From NCBI GenBank assembly GCA_937901125.1, contig CALCGT010000019.1, positions 1-51,560 on the forward strand: 51,560 nucleotides of DNA, read 5' to 3'. The stretch's first letter is position 1. Each line of letters opens with the position of its first letter. The notes under the pieces were generated by a model. That model searched no databases. It worked only from the letters and a program-made list of their open reading frames with translations, and had not been told where the DNA came from. A program made the position numbers and the translations under genes. The DNA comes from an uncultured Clostridia bacterium. GTDB taxonomy: Bacteria; Bacillota; Clostridia; Lachnospirales; Anaerotignaceae. Below are positions 1-8,235 of this stretch, one piece after another.

Positions 1-222
1 CAGTTTTCAAGGATCAACTCTGCTTTGTCAGCAGCGAAGATTATTTTATCAAATCTTCTTTTTGGTGTCAAGTACTTTTCAAAGTACTTTCTCGACTTAA
101 TTTGCTCTGCTCCTCAACAGCGAATAACACTTTACCAGATGTTATTCCGTCTGTCAAGCATTTTTTTCGATTTTTAAACTCTTTTTTCATTCTGTTTCGT
201 TGCTGTTTTATCAGCAGGAATT
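1..222 (-). other. rRNA operon leader, structural genes outside the window
   Basis: On the minus strand this stretch reads as the untranslated leader of a ribosomal RNA operon. At positions 1-18 the minus strand gives GATCCTTGAAAACTG, which resembles the boxA antitermination element of Firmicutes rrn leaders. Perfect or near-perfect hairpins occur at 70-89 (9-bp arms, 2-nt loop) and 122-147 (8-bp arms). Two consensus promoters lie just upstream and point the same way. The 16S gene itself is not in the window, so the assignment is inference from leader signals. Confidence 0.6.
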
Positions 223-251
223 AGTATATCATTCTCGGTCTCGCTTGTCAA
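223..251 (-). promoter_or_regulatory. rRNA-type promoter P2, minus strand
   Basis: On the minus strand TTGACA (246-251) is separated by 17 nt from TATACT (223-228). It sits about 110 nt downstream of a second consensus promoter facing the same way, the usual tandem arrangement of rrn operons. Transcription would run off the left edge. Confidence 0.7.
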
Positions 252-329
252 TGTTTTTCTTTTGAAACATCAGCCGTTGACCTGTACGATATGCTGTTTT
301 CACTCTGCAATCAGCAACGACAGTTGTTT

Positions 330-357
330 ATTATACTCGTCTGACGGAAAATGTCAA
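330..357 (-). promoter_or_regulatory. rRNA-type promoter P1, minus strand
   Basis: Full consensus -35 TTGACA (352-357) and -10 TATAAT (330-335) on the minus strand with a 16-nt spacer. There is no protein gene between it and position 1, which fits a strong stable-RNA promoter. Confidence 0.75.
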
Positions 358-421
358 CACCTTTTTTGAGTATTTTTCAATTTTTTTTTGCAAAACATTT
401 TCCTACATTAGTAATATAAAG

Positions 422-464
422 AATCTGAAGAGAAGAAACAACCCATTCCTTCTCTTCAGATTTT
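422..464 (-). terminator. Terminator after panC
   Basis: A 14-bp perfect stem (422-435 with 449-462) lies 8 nt after the panC stop and separates panC from the rRNA promoters. The following minus-strand sequence is T-rich but not a pure T run. Confidence 0.65.
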
Positions 465-471
465 CTCAGGT

Positions 472-1314
472 TCACTGCATCTGATAGCCGAAATTATCAA
501 TGAGACGGGTCTTACCGATACATACAGCCATAGCCACCAATACATCACGGTCAATGGTTTCTACAGGCTCCATAGTCAATGCATCCACCGCGGAAACATA
601 GTCTATCTTCGCCATTGGCTCTGCCTCAATGATCGCTTTCATTTCTGTCAGCAGTTCTTCTGCTTTCATACCTGCTTTGATGATTTCACGACCACGCGCT
701 ACGCTGCGGGAAAGGCACAGTGCCGCCTGACGTTCTTCCTTATTCAGATAAGTGTTACGGGAGGATTTCGCCAGACCATCCTCTTCGCGGATGATGGGAC
801 AACCAACGATCTCAATGTCAAAGTTCAGGTCTTTCACCATTTTACGGATGATCGCCAGCTGCTGGGCATCCTTTTCCCCAAAATATGCTCTGTCAGGGCT
901 TACGATATGGAACAGTTTAGATACTACAGTACAAACGCCACGGAAATGGATGGGGCGAGTGAGACCGCAAAGATGATCGGAAAGCCCTTCGATGGATACA
1001 TACGCACGGGGATCAGTATACATATCTTCCGGTTCGGGATGGAAAATCAGGTCAGCACCAAGACTTTCGCAAAGAGCACTGTCTCTTTCAAAGTCTCTGG
1101 GATATGCAGCCAAATCTTCATTGGGTCCAAACTGTGTGGGGTTCACAAAGACAGAAACTACTACTTTGTCGTTCTGCTCCCGACATTTCTTGATCAGACT
1201 GCCATGGCCTTCGTGCAAAAAGCCCATGGTGGGCACTAAACCAACGGTCAGCCCTTCCTTTTTCCATGCTTTGATGATCTCTCTGGTTTCAGGGATTGTT
1301 TTTGTTACTTGCAT
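472..1314 (-). CDS. panC: Pantothenate synthetase (pantoate-beta-alanine ligase)
   Basis: Cytosolic enzyme that joins D-pantoate and beta-alanine with ATP to give pantothenate, the last step before coenzyme A synthesis. The 280-residue product has the family nucleotidylyltransferase features: MGFLHEGHGSLI near residue 30 (HIGH-like motif HEGH), VFVNPTQFGPNEDL near residue 55, the pantoate-binding HFRGVCTVV segment and KSSRNTYLN late in the protein. Length is normal for the family. The start is supported by GAGGAAG 6 nt upstream. No panB or panD is adjacent; the gene stands alone between two hairpin terminators. Confidence 0.95.
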   Translation of the reverse strand: MQVTKTIPETREIIKAWKKEGLTVGLVPTMGFLHEGHGSLIKKCREQNDKVVVSVFVNPTQFGPNEDLAAYPRDFERDSALCESLGADLIFHPEPEDMYTDPRAYVSIEGLSDHLCGLTRPIHFRGVCTVVSKLFHIVSPDRAYFGEKDAQQLAIIRKMVKDLNFDIEIVGCPIIREEDGLAKSSRNTYLNKEERQAALCLSRSVARGREIIKAGMKAEELLTEMKAIIEAEPMAKIDYVSAVDALTMEPVETIDRDVLVAMAVCIGKTRLIDNFGYQMQ

Positions 1315-1401
1315 TTTATCTTCCTCATTTCAATAAGATTTGAAGATAGTCTCGTCCCAAATTCCATTACATGCCTTTTTATAATATCTTTGCTCTTCGA
1401 A

Positions 1402-1437
1402 AATAAAAAATCCCTTCTGCACTCAGCTCAGAAGGGA
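1402..1437 (-). terminator. Strong intrinsic terminator between ppk and panC
   Basis: On the minus strand a 9-bp stem (TCCCTTCTG with CAGAAGGGA, 1411-1437) is followed by TTTTTTATTTT. It lies about 210 nt after the ppk stop and 90 nt before panC, so it either ends ppk transcripts late or ends a separate small RNA. Confidence 0.7.
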
Positions 1438-1648
1438 AGATTTGCATCGCAAAAAACTCTTACGTTCTTCTGAGTCTTATTTCTATCGAATATAAGCTCA
1501 TCTCGTCATAAGATCAGATAAATATAGAAAGATTTTATGTAACAGCGAATGGTATGGGAGTGTAGTTTTGAAAACAAATACTATCTCCGAGGACATTCTA
1601 GCACCGGTCTCTCAAAAAGACAATCCTTTTTGTAAAAAATTTAACATT
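1438..1648 (-). other. Non-coding stretch, possible small structured RNA
   Basis: There is no plausible protein gene here. Reading the minus strand, a bulged hairpin (TGAG-CTTAT arms, 1470-1500) and a short ACTC/GAGT helix precede the strong terminator at 1402-1437. This could be the long 3' end of the ppk transcript or an independent small RNA. No known RNA family was recognised and no clear promoter was identified. Confidence 0.25.
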
Positions 1649-3751
1649 TTATACAAACATCCCTACAATTTTTTGCAGAACACCTTTTTTATGTGCCTCC
1701 GATGTTGCAAACTGGATGGAGTGTTCAATAAAATACTGCTGCACACTGGTCGAATCCTTTCCATTTTCTTCTCTTTTCACATACGTTCCAAAAGAAGTCA
1801 GCTCTCTTGCCTTTACGTTATCCATCAATATCAGTTCCAAATAGAATGAGAACCAGTCCCGATGCTCTTTGGAAAGAATAGGACAGGCGATCTCTACCCG
1901 ACGCTGCTGGTTTCTTGTCATGATATCCGCAGAAGAAATATAGATCTGGCGCAAGTCTCCATCGCCAAAGCAATAAATACGAGAATGTTCCAGAAAACGA
2001 CCAACGATGCTGGTCACACGGATATTTTCCGTTTTTCCAGGGACACCAGGTAGGATACAGCAGATTCCCCGAACGATCAGGTCTATCTTCACCCCTGCAC
2101 AGGATGCTTCCGCCAATTTATCGATCAAATCACGTTCTGTCACAGAATTGGTTTTAATGATGATGCGTCCATTTTCTCCTTTGGCGATCTCATTGTCGAT
2201 CAAACGCAACAGTCCCCTTTTCATGTCATAGGGTGCAACCAACAGGCGGGAATAGCTTTCATTCAGATTACCGATGAGCATGTTAGCAAAGAAAGATGCT
2301 GCATTCCTGCCCATTTCTTCATCGGCACTCATCAGGCAAAAATCTGTATAAAGTCCCGCTGTTTTTTCATTATAATTCCCTGTGCCGATCTGGGTGATAT
2401 AAGAAATGCTGTTTTTCTCCTGATAGGTAATAAGACAAATCTTGGAATGACATTTGAAGCCTTCCTGTCCGTAAACCACACGGCAGCCTGCCGCTTCCAG
2501 CACCTTCGCCCATTCGATATTGTTCTTTTCATCAAATCGCGCCCTCAGTTCCACCAGCACCGTGATATTTTTCCCGTTCTCCGCTGCTTCCACCAGATAT
2601 TTTGCTACCTGAGAATTTCGGGCCAGTCGATACAAAGTGATGCTGATGGATACCACTGATTTATCCCACGCCGCTTCTTTCAGCAAATCCAAAAACGGCT
2701 GCATAGAATGGTAAGGATAAAACAGCAGCACATCTCTCTGGCGAATCTGTTTCTTCATCGGTACATTTTCTGTCAAATACATCGGTTTCTGCGGAGTGAA
2801 GGCAGGATGAAGCAAATCTTTTCTGTCCTTTGCAATACTGTATGCCCAGGAAAGTACAGCGGGGCATTTGGAATAATAGACCTGATATTTTTTCAGCCCT
2901 AGTTTTTTTGCCAACAGCTTACCCAATTCATGGGCATTACCTTCCACCTCTAGCCAGACAGGAGCCAGCCTATCTCTGACCCGCAGCAGCTTGGACATTT
3001 GCTCTCTATAATCCGGTCCATCCTCGTCCATCTCATCGGCATCAAAGCTGATATCCGCATTTCTGGTAACGCAGATAACAGCCTTTTCTTCCGGTATATA
3101 AATCTTGAAAATTCGATTCAGGTTTCCTAGAATGATCTCTTCCATCCGCAGAAAACGTATTCCCTCATCTGTAGGCAAATACAGTAAAGGCGGCAAAACC
3201 TCCGGTACGCCAACGATACCCAGAAGGGTCTTTTCTCCGTTACGCAGCAACGCAGCTGCATATAACGCTTTATTCTTCAGGTGAGGAAAAGGATGAGAAC
3301 GATCAATGATCTGTGGACTCAGCAAAGGACGGATGTTTTTATCAAAATATACCTGTACAAACTCTGCTTCTTTTCCCTTCAGCTCGAAAAAAGACACCTC
3401 TTTTATGCCCTGTTTTTCCAACTGTTTCATGATACGCTCATAAGCCTTTTCCCTGCGATGCAGCAAAGGCGGTACAGCCTCATAGATTTTAGAAAGCTGT
3501 TCCCCAGGGGTCAGCCCGCTTTTATTCTCCCTGTCATCTGGGGTCATAATAGAAACATCGAACAGACTTCCCACACGCACCATGAAAAATTCATCCAGAT
3601 TAGTGGTAAAAATAGAGGCAAACCGCAGCCGCTCCAACAGTGGTACAGCCTCATTCTCCGCTTCTTCCAGCACCCTCAGGTCAAACTGCAGCCAGCTCAA
3701 TTCTCTGTTTTGCGTATAACTCAAATCATAAGTTTTATAATCTTTTTCCAT
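1649..3751 (-). CDS. ppk: Polyphosphate kinase 1
   Basis: Reversibly transfers the ATP gamma phosphate to inorganic polyphosphate through a phosphohistidine. The 700-residue protein has the full PPK1 layout: an N-terminal helical domain (YTQNRELSWLQF at the start), a head domain, and two C-terminal phospholipase-D-like catalytic domains. Visible catalytic segments are GFKCHSKICLI (phospho-accepting His), QIGTGNYNE and ISSADIMTRNQQRRVE. The start has GGGAGGGG upstream and overlaps the end of ppx by about 30 nt, so the two are translationally linked and give polyphosphate synthesis and hydrolysis from one transcript. The gene appears intact. Confidence 0.95.
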   Translation of the reverse strand: MEKDYKTYDLSYTQNRELSWLQFDLRVLEEAENEAVPLLERLRFASIFTTNLDEFFMVRVGSLFDVSIMTPDDRENKSGLTPGEQLSKIYEAVPPLLHRREKAYERIMKQLEKQGIKEVSFFELKGKEAEFVQVYFDKNIRPLLSPQIIDRSHPFPHLKNKALYAAALLRNGEKTLLGIVGVPEVLPPLLYLPTDEGIRFLRMEEIILGNLNRIFKIYIPEEKAVICVTRNADISFDADEMDEDGPDYREQMSKLLRVRDRLAPVWLEVEGNAHELGKLLAKKLGLKKYQVYYSKCPAVLSWAYSIAKDRKDLLHPAFTPQKPMYLTENVPMKKQIRQRDVLLFYPYHSMQPFLDLLKEAAWDKSVVSISITLYRLARNSQVAKYLVEAAENGKNITVLVELRARFDEKNNIEWAKVLEAAGCRVVYGQEGFKCHSKICLITYQEKNSISYITQIGTGNYNEKTAGLYTDFCLMSADEEMGRNAASFFANMLIGNLNESYSRLLVAPYDMKRGLLRLIDNEIAKGENGRIIIKTNSVTERDLIDKLAEASCAGVKIDLIVRGICCILPGVPGKTENIRVTSIVGRFLEHSRIYCFGDGDLRQIYISSADIMTRNQQRRVEIACPILSKEHRDWFSFYLELILMDNVKARELTSFGTYVKREENGKDSTSVQQYFIEHSIQFATSEAHKKGVLQKIVGMFV

Positions 3752-4623
3752 AAATACCCCTCCCTCACACTATAATCACTGATATATATCCGTTCTGCGT
3801 GCATTTTTTTTGCCAGTGCTTGAATGACCAATGACCCCGGAATGATCGTATGGATACGGTCAGGGCATTTTTTCAGCACAGCATCTCTGGCATCTGCATC
3901 TTTTTTCAGCAGAAATGCAATGATATCATCCAATTCTTTTCTGGTGATTTCTTTACAGGATGCATCCCGCTTTTCCCGCAGATTGATAAGCCCCCGCAAG
4001 CTTCTGGCTGTGCCGCCAACACCAATAAGCAACGGCTTGGGTGCATGAGGCAGTTCCACTTTCGTAAGATTTCCCTCAATAAAGCCTTTCATCTCCTCAA
4101 TCTCCCGATTTCTGGGCCAAATTTTTTCCACATGCCCTTTATATAAATTCAAACACCCCATTTCGATGCTGTTGATATAATAAGGATGGCGGTCATCAAA
4201 CGCAACAATTTCCGTACTGCCGCCGCCCAAATCGAACAGACAGCCATCTTCAAAGGGCGCAGCATTGACTGCCCCGGAAAAGCTCAGGATAGCTTCTTCC
4301 ACCCCGGAGATCAGCTCAATCTCAAGCCCTACAGCGTTGTGGATACGTTCTATGGCTTCCTTGGAATTGGTGATATTCCGCAGAGATGCCGTGGCAAAGG
4401 CATGGATAGTGTCCACCGCGACATATTCCAGAGAAGTACAGAATCGACGCAACACTGCAATGATCACGCCGATCCCTTCTTCGGACATTTCTCCTTCTGT
4501 AATATAATTCGCCAGACCCGCTGTTTCCTTTTTGGACAGCAACACGTTAAACTGCTGTCCTTCGATTTTATAAACAGACATTCGCATGGTATTTGAGCCA
4601 ATATCTATGATTGCACAAATCAT
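3721..4623 (-). CDS. ppx: Exopolyphosphatase / GppA family phosphatase
   Basis: Predicted to hydrolyse polyphosphate from its ends, or pppGpp, as family members do. The 300-residue product has the sugar kinase/actin-like fold signatures: IDIGSNTMRM at the N-terminus (phosphate 1 loop), a conserved Glu in the ISGVEEAILSF region and LFDLGGGSTEIV (phosphate 2 loop) near residue 130. It is a short form without the extra C-terminal domains of enterobacterial Ppx. An ATG 14 codons further upstream in frame exists, but this start has AAGGAGGAAAAAATG and matches the family N-terminus. It overlaps ppk downstream. Confidence 0.9.
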   Translation of the reverse strand: MICAIIDIGSNTMRMSVYKIEGQQFNVLLSKKETAGLANYITEGEMSEEGIGVIIAVLRRFCTSLEYVAVDTIHAFATASLRNITNSKEAIERIHNAVGLEIELISGVEEAILSFSGAVNAAPFEDGCLFDLGGGSTEIVAFDDRHPYYINSIEMGCLNLYKGHVEKIWPRNREIEEMKGFIEGNLTKVELPHAPKPLLIGVGGTARSLRGLINLREKRDASCKEITRKELDDIIAFLLKKDADARDAVLKKCPDRIHTIIPGSLVIQALAKKMHAERIYISDYSVREGYLWKKIIKLMI

Positions 4624-4644
4624 TTTTTCCTCCTTGAAATACAA

Positions 4645-4686
4645 AAAACTGTATCCTTCTGCCATTCGTCAGAAAGATACAGTTTT
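4645..4686 (-). terminator. Terminator between the sulfhydrylase pseudogene and ppx
   Basis: Long near-perfect hairpin (AAAACTGTATC arm 4645-4661 with 4670-4686, one mismatch) followed on the minus strand by TTTTTTG. It sits just upstream of the ppx ribosome site and would end transcripts from the O-acetylhomoserine sulfhydrylase pseudogene. Confidence 0.7.
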
Positions 4687-4837
4687 ATGATACGCTTTCA
4701 TTGTAAAACCAAAGAAATCTTTTTTGTAAAATATTTGTAAAAAACCTCGAAAACAATACCAGTTTTCAGATTTTATGTCGTAATATCAAAAATCAGGAGA
4801 GAACCAAAGGATGCTGTCACAAATATTCTATCAACTA

Positions 4838-5846
4838 TTATTTAATTACTTCAAAGCCACGCTGTAGATCAGCAAGGATATTATCGATATGCTCTGTACC
4901 GATAGAAAGGCGGATGGTGCTGGGCTTGATGCCCTGATCCAGCAATTTCTCTTCTGTCAGCTGAGAATGGGTCGTTGTAGCAGGATTAACCAGACTCTTT
5001 ACGTCCGCAACATTTGCTAACAGAGAAAACAGCTGCAGATTGTCGATAAGCTTATGGGCTTCTTCCTGACCACCCTTAATTTCAAACGTAAAGATACTTG
5101 CGCCGCCATTGGGGAAGTATTTTTCATACAACGCATGGTCGGATGTTCGGGCAAGGATGGATGGTTCACATGTTCCACCTGAAGATGATTCGCCAGAAAT
5201 GCAACAACCTTCTTTGTATTTTCGGCATGACGATCCAGTCTCAGGGACAACGTTTCCACGCCCTGCAGCAACAAGAATGCATTGAAAGGGGAGATGGCTG
5301 CACCCGTATCTCTCAACAAGATGGTTCTTGCATAAGTTATACTTTCCGCAAAGGCATCGATATCAGGAATATCGCTGTTGGGGTTGCCCAGTGTTTTCAA
5401 ATAAATTGCCTTTGTATTTTCCTGAATTGCTCCCTCTACTTCCGCCAAATCATGGGCATCTACAAAAGTCGTTGTGATACCATAACGAGGAAGGGTATGG
5501 GCCAGCAGGTTATAGCTGCCGCCGTAAAACGTCTTTTGTGCTACGATATGTTCGCCTGCTTCCGCGATCGTATAGGTGTTTGCAGCAGCACCGGATACCA
5601 ATGCCAAGGCCGCAACGCCGCCCTTCAAAGCAGCCAGTCTCTTTTCCAGAACATCCTGAGTAGAGTTTGTCAGTCTGCCATAAATATTGCCGGCATCCGC
5701 CAGACCAAATCTGGCTGCCGCATGGGTAGAATCATGGAATACGTACGATATGGTCTGATAAATGGGTACGTCTTTGGCATCTGTGGCAGGGTCTTCCTGT
5801 TCCTGTCCAACGTGAAACTTAGTGTTTCAAATTTATATTCACTCAT
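4838..5846 (-). pseudogene. O-acetylhomoserine sulfhydrylase (MetY type), broken
   Basis: Remnant of a PLP enzyme making homocysteine from O-acetylhomoserine and sulfide. The original start is MSEYKFETL at 5846, after AGAGGT. A one-base loss at about codon 10 shifts the frame; the other frame continues the true sequence (HVGQEQEDPATD to DVLEKRLAALKGG). After GNPNSDIPDIDAFA roughly 100 residues are missing in frame, including the SATKFIGGHG-type segment with the PLP lysine, and sequence resumes at YARTILLRDTG. A second single-base loss near PSLPEHP shifts the frame again before YEKYFPNGGASIF. A codon is also lost near SLVNPATTTHS. With three kinds of lesion and no PLP lysine it cannot be active. 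Upstream lies a Met-codon-rich leader and terminator. Confidence 0.9.
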
Positions 5847-5884
5847 TCTGATGACCTCTTTTCTTTTGTACTCTTGCATTTTTA

Positions 5885-6094
5885 TCATGCTCTCTTTCGC
5901 ATAAAAAATGAAATAAAAAAACCGGGGCTTACAAAGGCTCCCGGGCAATCGGCTTTAAAAATACCTATATCAAGTATTCTTCTGAAGTGTGAAACAGTGC
6001 ATGCTGACGCACCAGCCATATAAAACGCCCGGGAGTTACACATTCGCATCATATACATGTAATTGTTTTTGCTACCAGCATAATATTCTGTCAT
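5885..6094 (-). CDS. Met-rich leader peptide, attenuator type
   Basis: Small ORF with an excellent ribosome site (AAGGAGGTG, 8 nt before ATG at 6094). Codons 12-19 read YMYMMRMC, so four of six consecutive positions are Met, followed by N-S-RAFYMAGASAC. The cysK leader at 8282-8407 has the same RAFxMAGxSAC core at exactly the same distance from its start (Cys19, Arg22, Cys32), but four Cys codons in place of the Met cluster. The ORF as it stands runs through the terminator to 5885 (69 codons), whereas the other leader stops before its terminator, so the original stop may have been lost. I infer ribosome stalling control of a methionine gene; the peptide matches no family I recognise. Confidence 0.7.
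   Translation of the reverse strand: MTEYYAGSKNNYMYMMRMCNSRAFYMAGASACTVSHFRRILDIGIFKADCPGAFVSPGFFISFFMRKRA
5915..5946 (-). terminator. Leader terminator (attenuator) before the sulfhydrylase pseudogene
   Basis: On the minus strand a CCGGG/CCCGG stem extended by a short imperfect helix, with loop TTGT, is followed by seven T (5915-5921). It lies between the leader peptide and the pseudogene start. Its upstream arm (5938-5946) can instead pair over 9 bp with 6027-6035, the segment just after the Met-rich codons, which makes a candidate antiterminator. Confidence 0.75.
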
Positions 6095-6149
6095 GACTTC
6101 CACCTCCTTTTGAAATACTTTGAAATCCTCTTTTTCATGCGATGCACTG

Positions 6150-6184
6150 ATGATACCATCATATTCCTACTAATTCAATACGAA
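6150..6184 (-). promoter_or_regulatory. Promoter with overlapping inverted repeat, Met leader
   Basis: On the minus strand TTGAAT (6173-6178) and TATCAT (6150-6155) are 17 nt apart. The -35 lies inside an imperfect inverted repeat, TTCCTA-N9-TACGAA on the plus strand (6164-6184). The cysK leader promoter has the same element in perfect form. A repeat on the -35 suggests a repressor site; an Rrf2-family sulfur regulator such as CymR is a reasonable guess but unproven. Confidence 0.6.
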
Positions 6185-6273
6185 AAATCAAATTTACTCC
6201 TTTTTTCATTCTTCAAATAAAAAAAGAAAAAGCAGGCAAATTAACCCACTTTTCCCGTAAAAAATATCCATCT

Positions 6274-7344
6274 TTATTGTATCGTGCCGCCGCCCAAAAC
6301 AATATCACCGTCATATAACACAACTGCCTGACCCTTTGTGATAGCCCGCTGGGGTTTATCAAAGCATACCTCCAGCGTATTCTTATCCAATTGCGTCACC
6401 GTTGCCCGTTGCTCTGGCTGACGATACCGCACCTTTGCCTTCACTCTTTTGGGTTCTTTCAGAAATGGTACAGAGATCAAATTGATGTCTTTTGCAATCA
6501 ATGTTTGCGTATACAGACTATCTTTCTTCCCAAGCAAAACACAGTTATGCTCAGGATTGATATCACAAACATACAGAGGAGCCATTGCGGAAACCTGCAG
6601 CCCTTTGCGCTGTCCGATGGTATAATGGATGATGCCTTTATGCTTGCCTAATACCTTCCCTTCCCGATCAACAAAATCCCCCTCTGGATACTGCTTTTTC
6701 GTATATTGCTGAATAAAATCTGTATATTTCCCATTGGTCACAAAGCAAATGTCCTGACTGTCATGCTTCTTTGCGTTAATAAACCCATGGGTTTCTGCTA
6801 TGCGTCGGACTTCCGGCTTTGTCAGGTCCCCCAGAGGGAATAGGGTGTATCCTAATTGTTCCTGTGTCATCGTATAGAGAACATAGCTTTGATCTTTGGC
6901 AGTATCCAGCGCCTTCTTCAGCAGATATCTCCCCGAATCCTTATCGTATTCGATACGGGCATAATGCCCCGTTACCACATAATCATAATCCAATTCTTTC
7001 ATACGCTGAAAGAGTTTGTCAAATTTCAGATAACGATTGCAGTCGATACAGGGATTCGGTGTCCTCCCTGTTTCATAGGCTTCTACAAACCGATCTATCA
7101 CACATTCCCGAAATTTATCTGAAAAATTGAACACATAATAGGGAATATCCAGCTGATCTGCAACACTTCTGGCATCCTCCACATCAGCAAGGGAACAACA
7201 GGTATGTTCTCTGGAAAGACCAATTTCTTCATTATAAAACAGCTTCATTGTTGCACCAATGCAGGAATACCCCTGCTCTTTCATCAAACAGGCCGCAACA
7301 CTGGAATCCACACCACCACTCATGGCGATCAACGCTTTCTTCAT
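6274..7344 (-). CDS. mnmA: tRNA-specific 2-thiouridylase MnmA
   Basis: Transfers sulfur from a persulfide donor to U34 of tRNA for Lys, Glu and Gln after ATP activation. The 356-residue protein has the PP-loop AMSGGVDSSVAACL at residues 8-21, the catalytic Cys in NPCIDCNRYLKF near residue 100, the second Cys in DSQDICFV near residue 200, and the C-terminal beta-barrel region (YTIGQRKGL onward). The start used gives MKKALIAMSGG with GGAGGT 10 nt upstream; a GTG six codons earlier is also in frame. It is the only intact gene between two broken sulfur amino acid genes, so it has stayed functional while its neighbours decayed. Confidence 0.95.
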   Translation of the reverse strand: MKKALIAMSGGVDSSVAACLMKEQGYSCIGATMKLFYNEEIGLSREHTCCSLADVEDARSVADQLDIPYYVFNFSDKFRECVIDRFVEAYETGRTPNPCIDCNRYLKFDKLFQRMKELDYDYVVTGHYARIEYDKDSGRYLLKKALDTAKDQSYVLYTMTQEQLGYTLFPLGDLTKPEVRRIAETHGFINAKKHDSQDICFVTNGKYTDFIQQYTKKQYPEGDFVDREGKVLGKHKGIIHYTIGQRKGLQVSAMAPLYVCDINPEHNCVLLGKKDSLYTQTLIAKDINLISVPFLKEPKRVKAKVRYRQPEQRATVTQLDKNTLEVCFDKPQRAITKGQAVVLYDGDIVLGGGTIQ

Positions 7345-7436
7345 TCTAAATGCCACCTCCACTTCCTTCTCTAAACAGTATAACCAAGAAAACTCTTCCT
7401 AAGGCTTCGCCTGATTCTTTTTTGCTCCTCCTACCC

Positions 7437-7471
7437 AAAAATCTCCGATGCCCCACGAGGAAGCATCGGAG
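7437..7471 (-). terminator. Terminator after cysK remnant
   Basis: A 9-bp perfect stem (CTCCGATGC 7443-7451 with GCATCGGAG 7463-7471) is followed on the minus strand by ATTTTTGG. It starts 7 nt after the ancestral cysK stop at 7478. Confidence 0.75.
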
Positions 7472-7825
7472 TCCTCTTTACTCTTCAAAAAGCGGTGTAG
7501 ACAAATATCTGTCCCCTGTATCAGGCAGCAAGGCAACAATGGTCTTGCCTTCGTTTTCAGGGTGTTTTGCCAGTTCGATGGCGCCCATACCGCAGCACCG
7601 GAGGAAATTCCTACCAGAACCCCTTCGCTCTTGCCTACCAGCTTGCCGATTGCAAAGGCATCCTCATTGGATACTGCAATGATCTCATCATAGATGCCAG
7701 TGTCCAAAACATCAGGTACAAAGCCTGCGCCGATGCACTGAATCTTGTGTACGCCTGCAACGCCCGTGGAAAGGACTGCAGAAGAAGCAGGTTCCACTGC
7801 TACGACCTTGACTGCAGGCTTTTTG

Positions 7826-8054
7826 GATTGGAAAGTTTGTGTTTAGCATGACAATTTCGTCTGCGTTTACGATAAGCAACCTGTGCAGAAAAGGCGGAAT
7901 ACACACCAGCCACGGTATTGCGGGATAGTTCACGGGACACTGTGGATTTATTCCGACCAATGGCATCCGCTATATAGGTGATTGAATAATTTTCAGAGCG
8001 AAGAAGTAGTATCTTTTCTCGCTCTTCTGGTGTAAGATGTTTGTAATGGCTCAT
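7826..8054 (-). pseudogene. IS30-family transposase, N-terminal fragment
   Basis: Starts MSHYKHLTPEEREKILLL with AGGAGG upstream and continues through the helix-turn-helix region (SITYIADAIGRNKSTVSREL) typical of IS30 transposases. After about 76 residues the frame runs into cysK sequence and stops. The DDE catalytic domain is absent, so it cannot transpose. Confidence 0.85.
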
Positions 8055-8145
8055 AGTTCCTCCTGGTATGATAGATGTCTTCGCAAACACCATTGTACCA
8101 GACTATGAGTCTTTTTTTATCTGTTGCACTTAGATTGTAAATTCA
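7826..8145 (-). mobile_element. IS30-family insertion sequence remnant
   Basis: The left part of an IS30-type element: a terminal-repeat-like end (8122-8145, GTTGCACTTAGATTGTAAAT core) immediately after the second cysK codon, then the transposase start. The remainder, including the other end and most of cysK, is deleted at about 7826, where sequence passes directly into the 3' third of cysK. No target duplication can be checked because one end is lost. Confidence 0.8.
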
Positions 8146-8235
8146 AGACATAATAAATCCCTCCTAAAAAATATCTTTATTTTTGTTCTTTCGTTTTTCT
8201 AAAATGATCTCTTTTTTCTCTTTCTAAAAAACAAT

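Larger units (their letters stand above)
7478..8151 (-). pseudogene. cysK: Cysteine synthase CysK, interrupted and truncated
   Basis: Remnant of O-acetylserine (thiol)-lyase. The 5' end survives only as AGGAGGG plus ATG TCT at 8146-8151, directly followed by an IS30-type end. Coding sequence resumes at about 7826 in KKPAVKVVAVEPASSAVL and runs through GIGAGFVPDVLDTGIYDE and VGISSGAAVWA, roughly the last third of the enzyme. A single-base loss after AAVWA shifts the frame; the other frame continues to GDRYLSTPLFEE and a stop at 7478. The PLP lysine and most of the N-terminal two thirds are gone. Expected product: none. The Cys-codon leader upstream still looks intact. Confidence 0.9.

Noticed and set aside
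5915..6184. T-box or SAM riboswitch before the sulfhydrylase gene
   Set aside because: No T-box sequence or SAM-I core was found; the translated Met-rich ORF and its twin at 8282-8407 explain the region better.
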